DNA of 64,000 nt from Paraburkholderia terricola (GCF_900142195.1 NZ_FRAB01000041.1:1-64000); one strand, 5' to 3'; positions 34,839 to 45,517 are shown, counted from the first letter of the stretch. Translations and numbers: made by a program. The notes: generated by a model not told the origin, from the letters alone.

Positions 34839-36022
34839 GAACGGTTCCTCTTGCGCGTCACGATGTCGATCAGCCCCATGATGCCGTTCGGCAGGAACAG
34901 CGGAACCAGCACGAAAATCAGACCAAGAAAAAACAGCCAGTATTCAGGGAAGTTCGCCGTGAAAAAGCTCTTCGCGCCATTCACCGCGAACGCGCCGACG
35001 ATCGGCCCGATCAGCGTGCCGCGTCCGCCCACCGCGACCCAGATCGCCATTTCAATCGAGTTGCCCGGCGACATCTCGCCGGGATTGATGATGCCGACCT
35101 GCGGCACGTACAACGCGCCGGCGATCCCGCACAAGACGGCGGACACGGTCCACACGAACAGCTTGTACGCGAGCGGGCTGTAGCCGAGGAACATCAAGCG
35201 CGTTTCGCCGTCGCGCACCGCGGTCACCACGCGGCCGAGCTTCGACGTGACGATCGCCCGCGCGCCGATGAACGCGAGAATCAGCACCGCGAACGTGATC
35301 AGCAACAGCGCCGTGCGCGTGCCCGCATGCGTGATCGGAAATCCGCCGATGCGCTTGAAATCGGTGAAGCCGTTATTGCCGCCGAAACCCGTTTCGTTGC
35401 GGTAGAACAGCAGCATCGCGGCAAACGTCATCGCCTGCGTGATGATCGACAGGTACACGCCCTTCACGCGCGAGCGGAACGTGAAGAAGCCGAACACCCA
35501 CGCGACCACCGCCGGCACCAGCACCACCAGCAGCAGCGCGTAGCCGAGATGCTGCGTGCCTTGCCAGTACCAGGGCAGTTGGTGCCAGTCGAGAAACACC
35601 ATGAAGTCGGGCAGGTCGCTGCCGTATTTGCCGTCGTGACCGATCGAACGCATCAGGTACATGCCGATCGCGTAGCCGCCCAACGCGAAGAACAACGCGT
35701 GCCCGAGACTCAGGATGCCGCAGTAGCCCCACACGAGATCGAGCGCGAGCGCGGCGATTGCGTAGCACATGAACTTGCCGGTGATCGTCATCGCGTAGGC
35801 GGACAGATGCAGCGGGCTCGTCTCCGGCACCACGAGTGTCGCGAACGGCACGCCGAGGCCAAACACGATGATGAGCGCGATCAGCGCGAGCCACGCGCGG
35901 CGCGACAACAGCGCGGGACGCGGCGGCAAGCCGAGCGCGAAGCCGGAATCGGCGCCGCGTCCGGCCGCGGCACGGCTGCCCGCCGTGCCGACGTGGGGCG
36001 ATGAAGTAGCCGATGTCATCAT
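34835..36022 (-). CDS. urtC: urea ABC transporter permease UrtC
   Basis: A 395-residue LivM-type permease with about ten membrane segments. Key stretches are CYAIAALALDLVWGYCGILS, LGHALFFALGGYAIGMYLM, SIITQAMTFAAMLLFYRNE and a late VAVGGRGTLIGPIVGAF. The 47-residue N-terminus before the first helix is low-complexity (Ala/Gly/Ser). Two ATGs stand in tandem at 36022 and 36019. The first overlaps the urtB stop as ATGA, so it was chosen. Confidence 0.94.
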   Translation of the reverse strand: MMTSATSSPHVGTAGSRAAAGRGADSGFALGLPPRPALLSRRAWLALIALIIVFGLGVPFATLVVPETSPLHLSAYAMTITGKFMCYAIAALALDLVWGYCGILSLGHALFFALGGYAIGMYLMRSIGHDGKYGSDLPDFMVFLDWHQLPWYWQGTQHLGYALLLVVLVPAVVAWVFGFFTFRSRVKGVYLSIITQAMTFAAMLLFYRNETGFGGNNGFTDFKRIGGFPITHAGTRTALLLITFAVLILAFIGARAIVTSKLGRVVTAVRDGETRLMFLGYSPLAYKLFVWTVSAVLCGIAGALYVPQVGIINPGEMSPGNSIEMAIWVAVGGRGTLIGPIVGAFAVNGAKSFFTANFPEYWLFFLGLIFVLVPLFLPNGIMGLIDIVTRKRNRS

Positions 36023-37665
36023 GCCTCCGCGCTGCGGCCCTTGAGGGCGAACATGCCCTGCGGACGCTTCTGGATGAACAGCACGATCAGCACCAGCACC
36101 GCGATCTTCGCGAGCACCGCGCCCCAGAACGGTTCGATCGCCTTGCTGACGAGTCCGAGCCCGAAGCCGCCGATCACCGTGCCGGCGAGTTGGCCGACGC
36201 CGCCAAGCACCACGGCCATGAACGAATCGATGATGTAGCTCTGGCCGAGGTCGGGTCCGACATTGCCGATCTGTGACAACGCGCAGCCGCCCAAACCGGC
36301 GATGCCCGCGCCGAACGCGAACGCATACGAATCGACGCGCGCGGTCTTCACGCCGACGCACGCGGCCATGCGCCGGTTCTGCGTGACGGCGCGCACGAAG
36401 AGGCCGAGGCGCGTTTTAGTGAGCACCGTCCACGCGATGCCGACGACGATCAGCGAGAACGCCAGGATCGCGAGGCGGTTGTACGGCAGGATCAGATTCG
36501 GCAGCACGGTCACGCCGCCGCTCATCCACGCCGGGTTCACCACTTGCACGTTCTGCGCGCCGAACAGCATGCGCGTCGCCTGAATCAGGATCAGGCTGAT
36601 GCCGAAGGTGGTCAACAGAGTCTCCAAAGGCCGGCCGTACAGATGCTTCAGCACCAGCCGTTCGAGCACGATGCCCACCAGCCCCGCCGCGGCGAACGAG
36701 GCCGGCACCGCGAGAAGCGGATACCAGTCGAACGCGCCGGGGGCATAGCGCTGAAACAGGTTCTGCACGACGTAAGTGGCGTACGCGCCGATCATCAGGA
36801 ATTCGCCGTGCGCCATGTTGATGACGCCGATCAGGCCATACGTGATCGCGAGGCCGAGCGCGGCGAGCAGCAGCACGCTGCCGAGCGACAAGCCGGCGAA
36901 CAGCGTGCCGGCGATCTGGCTGCGGCGCTGGATCGCATCGAGTTCGTCGATGCCGCTTTGCGCGGCCGCGCGGATGCGCTCGTCGGCTTCATTGAAGCTG
37001 CCGTCCGGCTTCTTCGCGACGAGCGGGCGCAGCAGTTCGTTCATGTCGAGATCGTGCCGGGCGGCAACCAGTTGCACGGCTTCGAGACGTCTGGCCGGAT
37101 CGGCGTCGTGCAGGGCGGTCATCGCCCACAGCGTGTCGAGGCGCTTCTTCAGCGCGGGATCGGTTTCCTTCGCGCGGGCCGCGTCGACCAGCGGCTTGAT
37201 CGCCGGGTCGGGGTTGCGCAGCAGCGCGGCGATCGCGGCTTCACGGGTCGCCCTGTCCGGCGAATCGAGTTGCAGGCCGGACAGCGCGCCGGCCACTTTC
37301 GAGCGCAGCAGGTTGTTCAGCGTGACCGGTTGCGCGTCGTCGGCGGCGACGGTCTTGCCGGTGACCGCGTCGCGCGCGGCGTCGCCGTCTTGCAGCAGCA
37401 CGGCGCCGGCATCGGTGGCGAGCGCGCTGTCTTCGGAGAGCGCCTTGAGCACCGTGACCGATTCCTTGTCGTGGTTGGCGATCAGCTTGTCGATGGCGGC
37501 GGACTTCGCATCGAAGTCGTCGGCGGCGAGCGGCGCGACATCGGCCGGGACGAGCGCGAACGCGGCAAGCGGCGCACCCGCGAGAAACGCGAGGAGCGCG
37601 AGCGCCACGCTGGCGATTGCGCGGCGTGCGCCTGGTCGTACAAACGTCGGAAATGAAAACGCCAT
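36019..37665 (-). CDS. urtB: urea ABC transporter permease UrtB
   Basis: A 548-residue LivH-type permease. As is usual for UrtB, a signal-like segment (residues 10-35) and an extra-cytoplasmic domain of about 230 residues, predicted all-helical, come before the membrane part. That part begins near GTLFAGLSLGSVLLLAALGL and continues with NMAHGEFLMIGAYATYVVQN, TTFGISLILIQATRMLFGAQ and VVLGGVGQLAGTVIGG. The start at 37665 begins the hydrophobic leader; the frame is open far upstream through urtA in another frame, which was ignored. It overlaps urtC by 4 bp. Confidence 0.94.
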   Translation of the reverse strand: MAFSFPTFVRPGARRAIASVALALLAFLAGAPLAAFALVPADVAPLAADDFDAKSAAIDKLIANHDKESVTVLKALSEDSALATDAGAVLLQDGDAARDAVTGKTVAADDAQPVTLNNLLRSKVAGALSGLQLDSPDRATREAAIAALLRNPDPAIKPLVDAARAKETDPALKKRLDTLWAMTALHDADPARRLEAVQLVAARHDLDMNELLRPLVAKKPDGSFNEADERIRAAAQSGIDELDAIQRRSQIAGTLFAGLSLGSVLLLAALGLAITYGLIGVINMAHGEFLMIGAYATYVVQNLFQRYAPGAFDWYPLLAVPASFAAAGLVGIVLERLVLKHLYGRPLETLLTTFGISLILIQATRMLFGAQNVQVVNPAWMSGGVTVLPNLILPYNRLAILAFSLIVVGIAWTVLTKTRLGLFVRAVTQNRRMAACVGVKTARVDSYAFAFGAGIAGLGGCALSQIGNVGPDLGQSYIIDSFMAVVLGGVGQLAGTVIGGFGLGLVSKAIEPFWGAVLAKIAVLVLIVLFIQKRPQGMFALKGRSAEA

Positions 37666-37805
37666 GATGGCCTTTGAAGATAAACCAGCGGGGCGGCGCG
37701 GCATCGCGCGCGAGAGAGCCGCGGCCGCGACGGGCGCGCCCCTCTGTGGATCACACCAGATCGCCGCGCCGGCCGACTGCGCCCGCGAGACGATCCGGCG
37801 TGCGG

Positions 37806-39104
37806 TCAGGCGACGCGCGAGCGCTTCAGGAACGCCGGAATCGAGCTGACCACGTCCGGCTTGCTCGAATTGCCGGCGATGAACGGGCTCCACGGCTGCG
37901 CGCGAATCGCGGTCTTGGTGCGCCACACCACGTTGAATTGGCCGTCGGCGCGCACTTCGCCGATCATCACCGGCTTGTGCAGATGGTGATTGCCGTCCAT
38001 CTCCAGCGTGAAGCCCGACGGCGCGACGAACTGCTGGCCGACCATCGCGACGCGTACCTTGTCCACGTCCGTGCTCTTGGCCTTCTCGACGGCCTGCTTC
38101 CACATATGAATGCCGACGAAGGTCGCTTCCATCGGGTCGTTCGTCACGCGCTTGGTGCCGCCCGGCAGATTGTTCTCCTTGACCCACGCGGCCCATTGCT
38201 TCTTGAACTTCTCGTTGGCCGGATTGCGCACCGACATGAAGTAGTTCCATGCCGCGAGATTGCCGACCAGCGGCTTGGTATCGATGCCGCGCAGTTCTTC
38301 CTCGCCGACCGAGAACGCGACGACCGGCACGTCCGACGCCTTCAGCCCCTGGTTGCCGAGTTCCTTGTAGAACGGCACGTTCGAATCGCCGTTCACCGTC
38401 GAGATCACCGCGGTCTTGCCGCCTTGCGAGAAGGTCTTGATGTTCGCGACGATGGTCTGATAGTCGCTGTGGCCGAACGGCGTGTAGACCTCCTGGATGT
38501 CGGCCTCCTGCACGCCCTTCGACTTGAGGAACGCGCGCAGGATCTTGTTGGTCGTGCGGGGGTACACATAGTCGGTGCCCAGCAGGAAAAAGCGCTTGGC
38601 GCCGCCGCCTTCCGCGCTCATCAGATATTCGGTGGCGGGAATCGCCTGCTGATTCGGCGCGGCGCCCGTGTAGAACACGTTGCGCGACATCTCCTCGCCT
38701 TCGTACTGCACCGGATAGAACAGCAGGCCGTTCAGTTCCTCGAACACCGGCAGCACCGACTTGCGCGACACCGAGGTCCAGCAGCCGAACACGACCGCGC
38801 ACTTGTCCTGGGTGATCAGTTGGCGCGCTTTTTCGGCGAACAGCGGCCAGTTCGACGCCGGGTCCACCACCACCGGCTGCAACTGGCGTCCCATCACGCC
38901 GCCGCTCTTGTTGATCTCCGCGATGGTCATCAACGCGGTGTCCTTCAGCGAGGTCTCCGAGATCGCCATCGTGCCCGACAGGGAATGCAGAATCCCCACC
39001 TTGATCGGACCGCTGCCGGACTGCGCCTGGGCAAACGGAACCTGACCAGCAAGCGCCAGCGCGCCCGACATGGAGCCGAACTTCAACAGACTGCGACGTT
39101 TCAT
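37806..39104 (-). CDS. urtA: urea ABC transporter substrate-binding protein UrtA
   Basis: A 432-residue periplasmic urea receptor. The leader MKRRSLLKFGSMSGALALAG has a twin-arginine-like RRSLLKF motif and a cleavage site after QAQ (about residue 28). Family stretches are KVGILHSLSGTMAISE, GCWTSVSRKSVLPVFEE, LLFYPVQYEGEE and GTDYVYPRTTNKILR. It captures urea for UrtBCDE. The gene starts the whole minus-strand urea locus and has a sigma-54 promoter about 85 bp upstream. About 140 bp separate it from urtB. Confidence 0.96.
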   Translation of the reverse strand: MKRRSLLKFGSMSGALALAGQVPFAQAQSGSGPIKVGILHSLSGTMAISETSLKDTALMTIAEINKSGGVMGRQLQPVVVDPASNWPLFAEKARQLITQDKCAVVFGCWTSVSRKSVLPVFEELNGLLFYPVQYEGEEMSRNVFYTGAAPNQQAIPATEYLMSAEGGGAKRFFLLGTDYVYPRTTNKILRAFLKSKGVQEADIQEVYTPFGHSDYQTIVANIKTFSQGGKTAVISTVNGDSNVPFYKELGNQGLKASDVPVVAFSVGEEELRGIDTKPLVGNLAAWNYFMSVRNPANEKFKKQWAAWVKENNLPGGTKRVTNDPMEATFVGIHMWKQAVEKAKSTDVDKVRVAMVGQQFVAPSGFTLEMDGNHHLHKPVMIGEVRADGQFNVVWRTKTAIRAQPWSPFIAGNSSKPDVVSSIPAFLKRSRVA

Positions 39105-39192
39105 GTGTATCCCCTTGCCATTGATGATGAATGTTTATGGGCGTCGATTTCGGTCAGCGTTGCCTATCCCGTATGACTTGCCGCTCCTATAC

Positions 39193-39208
39193 TGCAAGGC
39201 ACATGCCA
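39193..39208 (-). promoter_or_regulatory. sigma-54 (RpoN) promoter of urtABCD(E)
   Basis: On the minus strand TGGCATGTGCCTTGCA matches TGGCACG-N4-TTGCA with one mismatch (C to T in the -24 box), with GG and GC 10 bp apart. Predicted start is near 39182, about 78 nt before the urtA ATG. Confidence 0.7.
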
Positions 39209-39285
39209 TGCGGCAAGTTCGACTGGAAGTGCGTGCGGTTCACGCTGCGGCGCGGCTGCCAGCGAGGTAAGTTATGCGCGCTGCG

Positions 39286-39301
39286 GCGCCGTTGTGGTGC
39301 A
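39286..39301. promoter_or_regulatory. putative NtrC binding site upstream of urtA
   Basis: GCGCCGTTGTGGTGCA fits GCACC-N4-TGGTGCA with a single mismatch. The centre is about 86 bp upstream of the -24 element. A weaker dyad (three mismatches) lies 30 bp further away at 39316-39330. Confidence 0.55.
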
Positions 39302-39535
39302 CGCAGGGGGCGTGCGCTTCGTTGGGGTGCGTGCCGCGCCGCGACGAGGCGTGCGCATCGGCCAGCGGGCGTCGGCGGTGCATGGCCGCCGCGCGTTTGT
39401 GCATGGGCCGCGGTTTGCCTACACTGAAAGGCCAGTCATGCAGGCTTTGCGTGGCACCGGAGCGCGCTGCGTGGACCGGCGTGAATGCCGAAGCATGAAC
39501 TCCGATCGACATAGGCGCTTTGCAGGAGACATGAA

Positions 39536-40866
<1,331 letters not shown>

Positions 40867-40867
<1 letters not shown>

Positions 40868-40894
40868 GAGGCGCGCCCACGAAGCAGCGCCTCC
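40867..40894. terminator. possible bidirectional hairpin between convergent genes
   Basis: GGAGGCGC (40867-40874) and GCGCCTCC (40887-40894) are perfect inverted copies around a 12-nt loop, between the aminotransferase stop and the DUF3443 stop. No T run follows on either side, so termination is not certain. Confidence 0.45.
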
Positions 40895-40910
40895 CTGATT
40901 CATGCGGTAA

Positions 40911-42218
40911 TCAGAACGCGACGAACGGACCGGTCAGCGTGCCGATCTTGCTGTCGCCGATCACCGTGTAGACGCTGCGGCCATAAAAGAACGGCAAGCC
41001 CCACAGGAACCAGCGGCCGGACGACATGGACGCCCCCACGTTGTTGAACGCGGCGTTGCCGGTTGCGGCCAGGTTCAGTGCGTTCTCGATCTGGAAAGGG
41101 ACCGCAAGCGGCGCACCGGAGCCGGCCGAGGCCTCGATCGTTGCCGACAGGTCGAGCGCGCTCGCCGGCGTATAGAAATCCGAGGTCGTGGGGATCGCGC
41201 TGTCGGCGAAGGCGTACACGTTGGTGCCGCTGTCGATCGCGCTGTAGTTGAACGCGGTGCCCTGGTAATGGGTGGTCAGGAAGCCGTATGTGTCCACCGT
41301 GAAGATGTTGGCGTCGGCGGGCAGCGCATTGTTGGCCTGCGTGCCCACGCCGAATATCAGTTCACCCGTGACGGAGGCCTGGCCGCTCGCAGGCACTGCC
41401 GGCAAGCGGATGATCGTGCCGTTGTAATCGGCGCTGAACGCGGCAACCGGGTTCATCACCTGCTTTTCGGCCTTCACGCGGGTGCTGACGCACGAGTTCG
41501 CCGACGGGCAGTAGTAGTAGTTGCCGGGTATCGCGGTGGTCAACGCGTCCTTGGAATCGTGGACGCCGTGCCCGATGCCCAGGATGCCATTGGCGCCGAG
41601 GCTTCGGGCCGTGCTGTAGTCGGCTCCGCCGTGCGCGGTGCAGTCGGACGGCGTGGTGAATGCGCCGTCGCCCATCACCTGGACCGGAATGTTGCTGGCC
41701 GTCCTGCTGCCGATCTTGACGTCGGCGCGCTTGACCGAGCCCCAGGTGAAGCCCGAGGCGAACGGCATGCATTCGGCGATCGGGAATGCGCCTGTCGTAT
41801 CGTCGAGCGCGCCGATTTGCGTGAGCAGTTTCGGGTTGAGCGACTGAAGCGCGCTGGCCGCAATGCGCACGCCGGTCGAACCGGTGTCGACCAGCATGTT
41901 GTCGACGGTCACGCATTGCCCCCGACCCGGTTGACCCGGCACGCACACGGTGATCGAGGCCGACAGCATGTTGAGGTTGCCCATCGAGTTGTCGACGCGG
42001 ATCGGCACCGTATTGTCCGACTCCGTTTTGATGCCCGCCGAGTTACCGTCGTTGTTCGAATTCCCCGAATTGCCGGGGCTGTTGCCGACCCAGTCGGGGG
42101 TTGCATTCCAACTGACGGAATTGTTGCCCTGGCCGTCGCCGCCACCACCGCCGCAGGCCGCCAATATGACGGTGGCGGCGACCGTGGCGACCCACAGCGT
42201 CTTGTTCAATGTGTTCAT
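40911..42218 (-). CDS. DUF3443 lipoprotein with pepsin-like aspartic protease signature
   Basis: A 435-residue exported lipoprotein. The signal peptide ends in a lipobox (VILAAC, then a Gly run), followed by an Asn/Ser/Gly-rich linker (about residues 25-65). Two copies of the aspartic-protease active-site motif are visible: LVDTGSTGVRI with Asp111, and AIDSGTNVYAF with Asp329. The C-terminus (WGLPFFYGRSVYTVIGD) has the W..G..F....YTV pattern of the pepsin C-terminal lobe. The family is listed as a domain of unknown function; a two-lobed aspartic peptidase or a pseudo-enzyme with that fold is inferred. It lies 26 bp after the DUF2844 gene, with which it is probably co-transcribed. Confidence 0.82.
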   Translation of the reverse strand: MNTLNKTLWVATVAATVILAACGGGGGDGQGNNSVSWNATPDWVGNSPGNSGNSNNDGNSAGIKTESDNTVPIRVDNSMGNLNMLSASITVCVPGQPGRGQCVTVDNMLVDTGSTGVRIAASALQSLNPKLLTQIGALDDTTGAFPIAECMPFASGFTWGSVKRADVKIGSRTASNIPVQVMGDGAFTTPSDCTAHGGADYSTARSLGANGILGIGHGVHDSKDALTTAIPGNYYYCPSANSCVSTRVKAEKQVMNPVAAFSADYNGTIIRLPAVPASGQASVTGELIFGVGTQANNALPADANIFTVDTYGFLTTHYQGTAFNYSAIDSGTNVYAFADSAIPTTSDFYTPASALDLSATIEASAGSGAPLAVPFQIENALNLAATGNAAFNNVGASMSSGRWFLWGLPFFYGRSVYTVIGDSKIGTLTGPFVAF

Positions 42219-42244
42219 TTTGTTTTTCCTGATTCGACGGAGGG

Positions 42245-42712
42245 CTATTGCAGATCGCCAGGACGCATGCCCGCGGGCATCAGGCGAGGCAGGTAAGCCA
42301 TGCCGAAGAAGCGCCCGAGGCGGCCGGCCGACTCGACGCGAAAATCGTCGTTGCCGTCGATGAGCGGCCCCGTGCCGCGCGCACGGCTGTGACCCGCGCT
42401 CACGTAGTTGGGGAAGTAGCTGCCGAGCAGCGCCGTCATGTCCGGGCGGATCGGCCCGTCCCACGTGACGGCGAACACGACGTTGCCAGGCAACACGTAT
42501 TCGCGGATCGTCACGCCGTTGGCGTCGATCGATTGATGCAGAGTGTAGGACGCCGCGCGCGCGGCCCCGGCCGCCGATGCGCCGGCGACCGACTGCATGG
42601 CGCGCGGCGCCGACTGGGAGGAAGCGCCGGCGCTCGGCGCGCCGCCCAACGTCGCATACGAGGAGAGCGGCAACAGCGTTGCGGCCAGTATTGCGAACTT
42701 CAAAACGCTCAT
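42245..42712 (-). CDS. DUF2844 exported protein
   Basis: A 155-residue protein with a signal peptide (residues 1-20, cut near SSYA), an Ala/Ser-rich linker, then a compact domain (about 45-150) with SYTLHQSIDANGVTIREYV, VFAVTWDGPIRPDM, LLGSYFPNYV and RGTGPLIDGNDDFRVES. Function is unknown. The pairing with the DUF3443 lipoprotein suggests a joint job in the envelope, for example a substrate, inhibitor or partner of that protease-like protein; this is inference only. Confidence 0.75.
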   Translation of the reverse strand: MSVLKFAILAATLLPLSSYATLGGAPSAGASSQSAPRAMQSVAGASAAGAARAASYTLHQSIDANGVTIREYVLPGNVVFAVTWDGPIRPDMTALLGSYFPNYVSAGHSRARGTGPLIDGNDDFRVESAGRLGRFFGMAYLPRLMPAGMRPGDLQ

Positions 42713-42927
42713 CACACGGCTCCGGCAAAAAAGGTCGGAGCATGGTGCCTGTGCGCTGGCCGGGAATTCGGGTGAAATTTCGTGGGGGGATGCGCGAAGC
42801 GGCGCAATGGCTACGCAGTGTTCGCGACGTTGCGAAGCGTGCAAGCTCGGGCTGCGGCTAGTGAAGCCACAAATAACCGTGCACTGCGCAACGCGGAAAG
42901 AGAGGAAGCGGTGAAGAAGAAAGAGAC

Positions 42928-44445
42928 CTACCGCGGCGCCGTCACGTTCGGCATGGTGTGTCGTCCCGACTTGCCCGCCGCGCCTTTGGCCGCCGCGCCC
43001 GGATGCGGTACCGTCGGCGCCTGGGGCAACGCGGTCAGCGAACCGTCGTCGACCGGCGAGAGCAGCGCGCTCAACCGCAGCACGTCCTGATCGGTGAGAC
43101 TCGCCGTCGCGGCCTTCAGCTTGAGGCTGTTGATCAGCGTGTCGTAGCGCGCTTTCGCCAGATCGCGGCGTGCGGAAAATAGCTGATCCTGCGCGTTGAG
43201 CACGTCGATATTGATCCGCACGCCGACCTGATAGCCGAGCAGGTTCGATTCGAGCGACGTGCGCGCCGATTGCTCGGCGGTTTGCAGCGCGCGCACCTGC
43301 GCGAGTCCGCTCACCACGCCGAGAAACGCTTGCCGCGCCGAGAGCGCCGCGTTGCGCCGCGCGGTGTCGAGATCGGCGGACGCCTGGTCCTCGAGCGCGA
43401 GCGTCTGACGCACGCGGCTTTGCGTCGCGCCGCCGGCAAAGAGCGGGATCGTGACCTGCACGCCGATCGCGCTGCTCGTGTACGAGCCCAGGCCGCCGAA
43501 GCCGGTGGCGAGCGGCGGCGTGCCGGCCGCGGGCGCATTCGCGCCGCTGCCGAAACCGCCGAAGTTGCCCGCGCCCGCCGAGCCGAGGCTGCTGCGCAAG
43601 CGGCTTGCCACCAGATCGACGGTCGGCAGATGGCCGGACCTGGCCTTGGAAGTTTCGCGCTGCGCGCTGTCCAGCGCGATCTGCTTCGACACGACCTGAT
43701 AGTTGGCGTCGGTCGCGGCATCGACCCACTGGTTGATGTCCGCGGGCACGGGCGGCGGCAGCGGCGTACCGGCGGCGAGCCCGTCGACATGCTCGACCGG
43801 ATGCCCGACGATCTGCTGCAGCGCGGCCAGCTTCACCGCGAGATCGTTCTGCGCGGCGATCTCCTGCGAGATCGCCTGGTCGTATTTGGCTTGCGCTTCG
43901 TTGGTGTCGGTGATGGTGGTGTTGCCCACCTCGAATGAACGTTTGGCCTGTTCGAGCTGCTGCGCGATCGACGCCTTCTGCGAACGCGCGATCGCGACGC
44001 TGTCCTGCGCGGCGAGCGCGTTGAAGTAAGCCTCGCCGAGACGCACGATCAGGTCCTGGCGCGCCTGCGCGAACGACGCCTGCGCCGCATCCACCGCGAG
44101 CTTGCCTTGCGCGTAGCCGTACCAGCTATCCACATGAATCAGCGGCTGCGTGAGCGACAGCACATAGCCGTGGCTGTTGCCGTAGGAAGCGGGAAAGCCG
44201 CCGCCGAAATCGGTGTTCTGACGGCTCGCGTTGAGCGACGCGGACAGTTGCGGCAGCAGTTTGGCGCGGGCGAGCGGCAGTTCCTCGCTGTTGGCGGCGA
44301 GCGCGGCGCGCGCGCTTTGCAGTTGCGCGTCGTTGGTGAGCGCTTCGTCGTAGAGCTGGGCAAGACCCACGGCTCGCGCGGGAAGCGCGGGCAGCGCGCA
44401 CGCGAGCGCCACGGCGGCCAGGAGGACCGCCACCCGCCGGCGCAT
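42928..44445 (-). CDS. TolC-family outer membrane efflux protein
   Basis: A 505-residue outer membrane channel of the TolC type. The signal peptide is at residues 1-25 (MRRRVAVLLAAVALA.., cut near ARA), followed by two repeats of about 200 residues with long coiled-coil helices (first: AQLYDEALTNDAQLQSARAA; second: ATDANYQVVSKQIALDSAQRE). A Gly/Ala/Pro-rich insert at about 305-345 and a Gly/Ala/Lys-rich C-terminal tail are variable regions. It forms the outer-membrane exit for tripartite pumps or type I secretion; the RND pair at 53-57 kb has no adjacent channel gene and could use it. The start at 44445 begins the signal peptide. It follows the rhodanese gene by 13 bp. Confidence 0.9.
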   Translation of the reverse strand: MRRRVAVLLAAVALACALPALPARAVGLAQLYDEALTNDAQLQSARAALAANSEELPLARAKLLPQLSASLNASRQNTDFGGGFPASYGNSHGYVLSLTQPLIHVDSWYGYAQGKLAVDAAQASFAQARQDLIVRLGEAYFNALAAQDSVAIARSQKASIAQQLEQAKRSFEVGNTTITDTNEAQAKYDQAISQEIAAQNDLAVKLAALQQIVGHPVEHVDGLAAGTPLPPPVPADINQWVDAATDANYQVVSKQIALDSAQRETSKARSGHLPTVDLVASRLRSSLGSAGAGNFGGFGSGANAPAAGTPPLATGFGGLGSYTSSAIGVQVTIPLFAGGATQSRVRQTLALEDQASADLDTARRNAALSARQAFLGVVSGLAQVRALQTAEQSARTSLESNLLGYQVGVRINIDVLNAQDQLFSARRDLAKARYDTLINSLKLKAATASLTDQDVLRLSALLSPVDDGSLTALPQAPTVPHPGAAAKGAAGKSGRHTMPNVTAPR

Positions 44446-44458
44446 CGTCAAGGCTCGA

Positions 44459-44782
44459 TCAGTAAGTGGGGACGGCCGGATCGACCTGACGCGACCACGC
44501 GTCGATCCCGCCTTGCAGATTGAAGACGTTGGCATGGCCGCGCGATTCGAGGAACATCGCGACCTGGGCGCTGCGCGCGCCGTGATGGCAGACGCAGACG
44601 ATTTGCGCGTCGTCGTCGAGTTCCTCGCTGCGCGCGGGAATCTCGCGCATCGGAATCGACACGGCGCCGGCGATCGACGCCGTCTGGATTTCCCACGGCT
44701 CGCGCACGTCGAGCAGCACGGGCGCGGGACGCGACGGATCGGCGAGCCATTCGGCGAGCGCGGGAGCGGTCAGGTTTTGCAT
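44459..44782 (-). CDS. rhodanese-like sulfurtransferase domain protein
   Basis: A 107-residue single-domain rhodanese: VLLDVREPWEIQTASIAGAV, then IPMREIP, and the active-site loop VCVCHHGARSAQVA with catalytic Cys in CHHGARS. The final LQGGIDAW is typical. It carries persulfide sulfur or works in sulfur or redox handling. The start at 44782 was chosen, as the upstream residues are Pro-rich and unlike the family. Arranged pcm - rhodanese - tolC on one strand. Confidence 0.9.
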   Translation of the reverse strand: MQNLTAPALAEWLADPSRPAPVLLDVREPWEIQTASIAGAVSIPMREIPARSEELDDDAQIVCVCHHGARSAQVAMFLESRGHANVFNLQGGIDAWSRQVDPAVPTY

Positions 44783-44863
44783 CAGCGGGACATCCAGTTC
44801 AGGTGACGGCGGCGAGCCGGCCGTCCGGAAAAACACGCAAGCGGGCGAACCGATCGGAACCGA

Positions 44864-45517
44864 TCAGAACTTGAAACGCGGCGGCTGCACGGCGTTGACG
44901 AGCGGCTCGACATAGGTTTCGAACACGTCGGCGATGCGGTACTGCTTCTCGTCGATACGCGTGATGATCTGCGCCTTCATGACCGGCGCGGTGCCGACGA
45001 ACGCCGCGAGCCGGCCGCCGACCTTGAGTTGCTCGAGGATGTCCTGCGGCAGCACCGGCAGGCCGCCCGACACGCAGATCACGTCGTACGGCGCGGCGTC
45101 GGCCCAGCCGCGCGAGGCGTCGCCGGTGGCGACTTCCGCGTTCAGCACGCCGTTGGCGATCAGGTTGTTCCTGGCCAGTTCGGCCAGTTCCGGTTCGATG
45201 TCGACCGTCAGCACGTGCTGCGCGCGATGCGCGAGGAGCGCCGCCATGTAGCCGGAGCCGGCGCCGATTTCGAGCACGCTTTCGTGTTTCTTCACCGCCA
45301 GTTCCTGCAGCACGCGCGCCTCGATGCGCGGCGCCAGCATGTGCTGGCCGGCCGGCAGCGGCACTTCGAAGTCGACGAAGGCCAGATCGCGGTAGACGGT
45401 GGGGACGAAATTTTCACGCTTGACGATCGAAAGCAGATTCAGCACGTCCTGGTCGAGCACTTCCCAGGGGCGGATCTGCTGTTCGATCATGTTGAAACGC
45501 GCTTGCTCGATGTTCAT
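44864..45517 (-). CDS. pcm: protein-L-isoaspartate O-methyltransferase-like protein
   Basis: A 217-residue SAM-dependent methyltransferase: SAM motif I VLEIGAGSGYMAALLA, the acidic post-I LTVDIEPELAELA, and the N-terminal RPWEVLDQDVLNLL. In PCMT enzymes methyl transfer goes to isoaspartyl residues in damaged proteins. This sub-family (starting MNIEQARFNMIEQQIRPW) is common in beta-proteobacteria next to tolC, and its true substrate is less certain than for E. coli Pcm. Confidence 0.85.
   Translation of the reverse strand: MNIEQARFNMIEQQIRPWEVLDQDVLNLLSIVKRENFVPTVYRDLAFVDFEVPLPAGQHMLAPRIEARVLQELAVKKHESVLEIGAGSGYMAALLAHRAQHVLTVDIEPELAELARNNLIANGVLNAEVATGDASRGWADAAPYDVICVSGGLPVLPQDILEQLKVGGRLAAFVGTAPVMKAQIITRIDEKQYRIADVFETYVEPLVNAVQPPRFKF

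Larger units (their letters stand above)
39105..39535. other. 431-bp divergent control region between urtA and the aminotransferase
   Basis: No gene is seen. Toward urtA it holds a sigma-54 promoter (39193-39208) and an NtrC-like site (39286-39301), listed separately, with a weaker second dyad at 39316-39330. Toward the aminotransferase it holds a ribosome binding site (CAGGAGA, 39522-39528). The middle is rich in GTGCG/GCGC motifs. I found no convincing sigma-70 promoter for the plus-strand gene. Confidence 0.6.

Noticed and set aside
39452..39467. TGGCACC box as a sigma-54 promoter for the aminotransferase
   Set aside because: The -24-like box is not followed by TTGC at the right distance, so only half of the element is present.
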